Source: Actinomycetes bacterium (GTDB lineage: Bacteria; Actinomycetota; Actinomycetes; Actinomycetales; Dermatophilaceae). Taken from it: 6,785 bases of DNA. Position numbers and translations under genes: made by a program. This document shows positions 5,578 to 6,785 of the stretch, piece after piece. Position 1 is the stretch's first letter. Every line of letters begins with the position of its first letter. The stretch covers positions 1-6,785 of the forward strand of contig JAEWFB010000682.1 of assembly GCA_023389095.1 (NCBI GenBank), written 5' to 3'. The notes beneath the pieces were generated by a model. The model saw only the letters and a program-made list of their open reading frames with translations. It searched no databases and was not told the DNA's origin.

Positions 5578-6785
5578 ATGCCCACCACCAGTTCGCCGAC
5601 CGTGCCCACCGTGCCCACGGTGCCCACGGTGCCCATGCGGCGCCGGCTGCACCGACAGCTCTACGTCTGGGTCCTGCTCGCCATCGTCGCGGGGATCCTG
5701 CTCGGCTGGCTCGCGCCCGACGTCGCCACGCAGATGGAGCCGATCGGCACGACGTTCGTCAACGCGATGAAGATGCTCATCGGGCCGATCGTGTTCCTGA
5801 CGATCATCTCCGGCATCGCCTCCGTCGCCGACCTCAGGACGGTCGGCAAGACGGGGCTCAAGGCGCTCGCCTACTTCCAGGGCGGCACCATCGTGGCGCT
5901 GGCCTTCGGCCTCCTCGCGATCAACCTGATCCCGCTCGGGCACGGCGTCAACGCCGACCCCGCGACGATCCACGTCTCGGACAAGGCCGGCGCGCTCATC
6001 CAGAGCGGTGAGGGCCAGCACTGGTGGGAGTTCCTGACGGGCGTCGTGCCGAGCAGCGTCGCAGCGCCCTTCGTCGAGGGCAACATCCTGCAGATCATCT
6101 TCATGGCGGTCCTGTTCGGCATCGCCCTCAAGGCCGTCGGGCCCGTCGGCGAACCGGTGCTCGACGCGGTGCAGCGCCTCGTCGGCGTCGTGTTCCGCGT
6201 GCTCGGGATCGTCATGAAGGCCGCCCCCGTCGGCGCGTTCGGGGCGATGGCGTTCGCGGTCGGCAAGTACGGGGTGTCGTCGCTGACGAGCCTGGGCGGC
6301 CTGATCCTGCTCTTCTACGTCACGTCGTTCGTGTTCGTCGCAGTCGTCCTCGGGAGCGTCATGGCGGCGCTGCGGCTCAACATCTTCAGCATGCTGCGCT
6401 ACCTCAAGGAGGAGCTGTTGCTCATCCTCGGCACCTCGACGGCCGAGCCCGCCCTGCCCGGCCTCATGGGCAAGCTCCAGCACGCCGGCGTCCGCCGGGA
6501 GACCGTCGGTCTGGTCGTGCCGACGGGGTACAGCTTCAACCTCGACGGGGCGGCGATCTACCTCTCGCTCGCCTCGCTCTACATCGCCCAGGCGACGAAC
6601 ACCGAGCTGTCGGTCGGCCAGCAGCTCGGCCTGCTCGCCGTCATGCTCCTCACGTCCAAGGGGGCGGCCGGCGTCGCGGGCGGCGGCTTCATCGCCCTGA
6701 CGGCGACGCTGAGCACCGTCGGCCACATCCCGGCCGCCGGCATCATGCTCGTCTTCGGCATCGACAAGTTCATGTCCGAGTGCCG
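5578..6785 (+). CDS. dctA: C4-dicarboxylate:cation symporter, DctA family (DctA-2), 3' end missing
   Basis: The frame stays open from ATG 5578 to the window edge, giving 402 residues; by comparison with E. coli DctA, about 45-60 C-terminal residues are missing. GAGGT (5566-5570) lies 7 nt before the ATG. TM1 starts near residue 28 (LYVWVLLAIVAGILLGWLAP). FVNAMKMLIGPIVF, AAPVGAFGAMAFAVGKYG, PTGYSFNLDG (NLDG 321-324) and SKGAAGVAGGGF (from 360) place it firmly in the DctA group; the frame ends at GIDKFMSEC, the start of TM8. It departs from canonical DctA in the serine-rich loop (S287-T-A-E-P291 instead of SSSES) and has Ala325 after NLDG where DctA-1 has Thr. The N-terminus carries a VPT repeat. 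It follows dmlA by 50 bp with no terminator between, so it is probably co-transcribed and imports the dehydrogenase substrate. Confidence 0.93.
   Translation, partial: MPTTSSPTVPTVPTVPTVPMRRRLHRQLYVWVLLAIVAGILLGWLAPDVATQMEPIGTTFVNAMKMLIGPIVFLTIISGIASVADLRTVGKTGLKALAYFQGGTIVALAFGLLAINLIPLGHGVNADPATIHVSDKAGALIQSGEGQHWWEFLTGVVPSSVAAPFVEGNILQIIFMAVLFGIALKAVGPVGEPVLDAVQRLVGVVFRVLGIVMKAAPVGAFGAMAFAVGKYGVSSLTSLGGLILLFYVTSFVFVAVVLGSVMAALRLNIFSMLRYLKEELLLILGTSTAEPALPGLMGKLQHAGVRRETVGLVVPTGYSFNLDGAAIYLSLASLYIAQATNTELSVGQQLGLLAVMLLTSKGAAGVAGGGFIALTATLSTVGHIPAAGIMLVFGIDKFMSEC
5602..5634 (+). repeat. 9-bp in-frame tandem repeat (GTGCCCACS) in the dctA-2 N-terminus
   Basis: Almost four copies of GTGCCCACC/GTGCCCACG run in tandem (5602, 5611, 5620 and a partial copy at 5629) and encode VPT-VPT-VPT-VP at residues 9-19, before TM1. 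The unit is a multiple of three, so gain or loss of copies would keep the frame and change only the length of a disordered cytosolic tail. Confidence 0.85.

Noticed and set aside
5077..6726. Long minus-strand frame opposite dmlA and dctA-2 (549 residues)
   Set aside because: Same charged, low-complexity composition. It lies opposite two well-recognised genes and crosses their boundary without its own start signals.
1..6785. Mobile element, CRISPR array, tRNA or defence system
   Set aside because: No transposase, integrase, terminal repeats, spaced repeat array or tRNA-like fold was found. Base and codon use look uniform across all five genes.

Overview
The window is 6,785 bases of very GC-rich DNA, with codon third positions almost always G or C. 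It comes from the chromosome of a high-GC actinobacterium. Gene content and style suggest Micrococcales or a nearby group, but that placement is only an inference. All five genes lie on the + strand, and both the first and the last are cut by the window edges. There is no rRNA, tRNA, CRISPR array, transposase or integrase.

Layout. (1) 1-1245: 3' part of a DctA-type C4-dicarboxylate/H+ or Na+ symporter (DctA-1), closed by a strong hairpin at 1269-1301. (2) 1302-1494: intergenic leader with a stretch of lower GC at about 1376-1450, which must hold the promoter of the next gene. (3) 1495-3327: BCCT-family osmolyte transporter of BetP type, closed by a second hairpin at 3338-3381. (4) 3425-4330: LysR-type regulator. 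(5) 4430-5527: metal-dependent NAD+ beta-decarboxylating dehydrogenase of the D-malate/tartrate dehydrogenase family (DmlA/TtuC). (6) 5578 to the window end: a second, divergent DctA-type symporter (DctA-2), 3' truncated.

How the genes fit together. lysR, dmlA and dctA-2 are tandem (99- and 50-bp gaps) with no convincing terminator between them. They look like a regulated uptake-and-oxidation unit for a C4 2-hydroxy-dicarboxylate: DctA-2 imports it, DmlA oxidatively decarboxylates it (D-malate to pyruvate + CO2 + NADH in the characterised family), and the LysR protein switches the unit on. This parallels the dmlR/dmlA/dctA set of E. coli. A T-N11-A dyad typical of LysR sites overlaps the lysR stop codon, about 90 bp before dmlA. 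The BCCT gene sits between two terminators and is probably a separate transcription unit for osmotic adaptation.

The most interesting point is that both DmlA and DctA-2 differ from their characterised relatives at residues expected to touch the substrate, so the true substrate may not be plain D-malate. I see no sign of a wholly new class of system. The remaining observations concern regulation and start sites.
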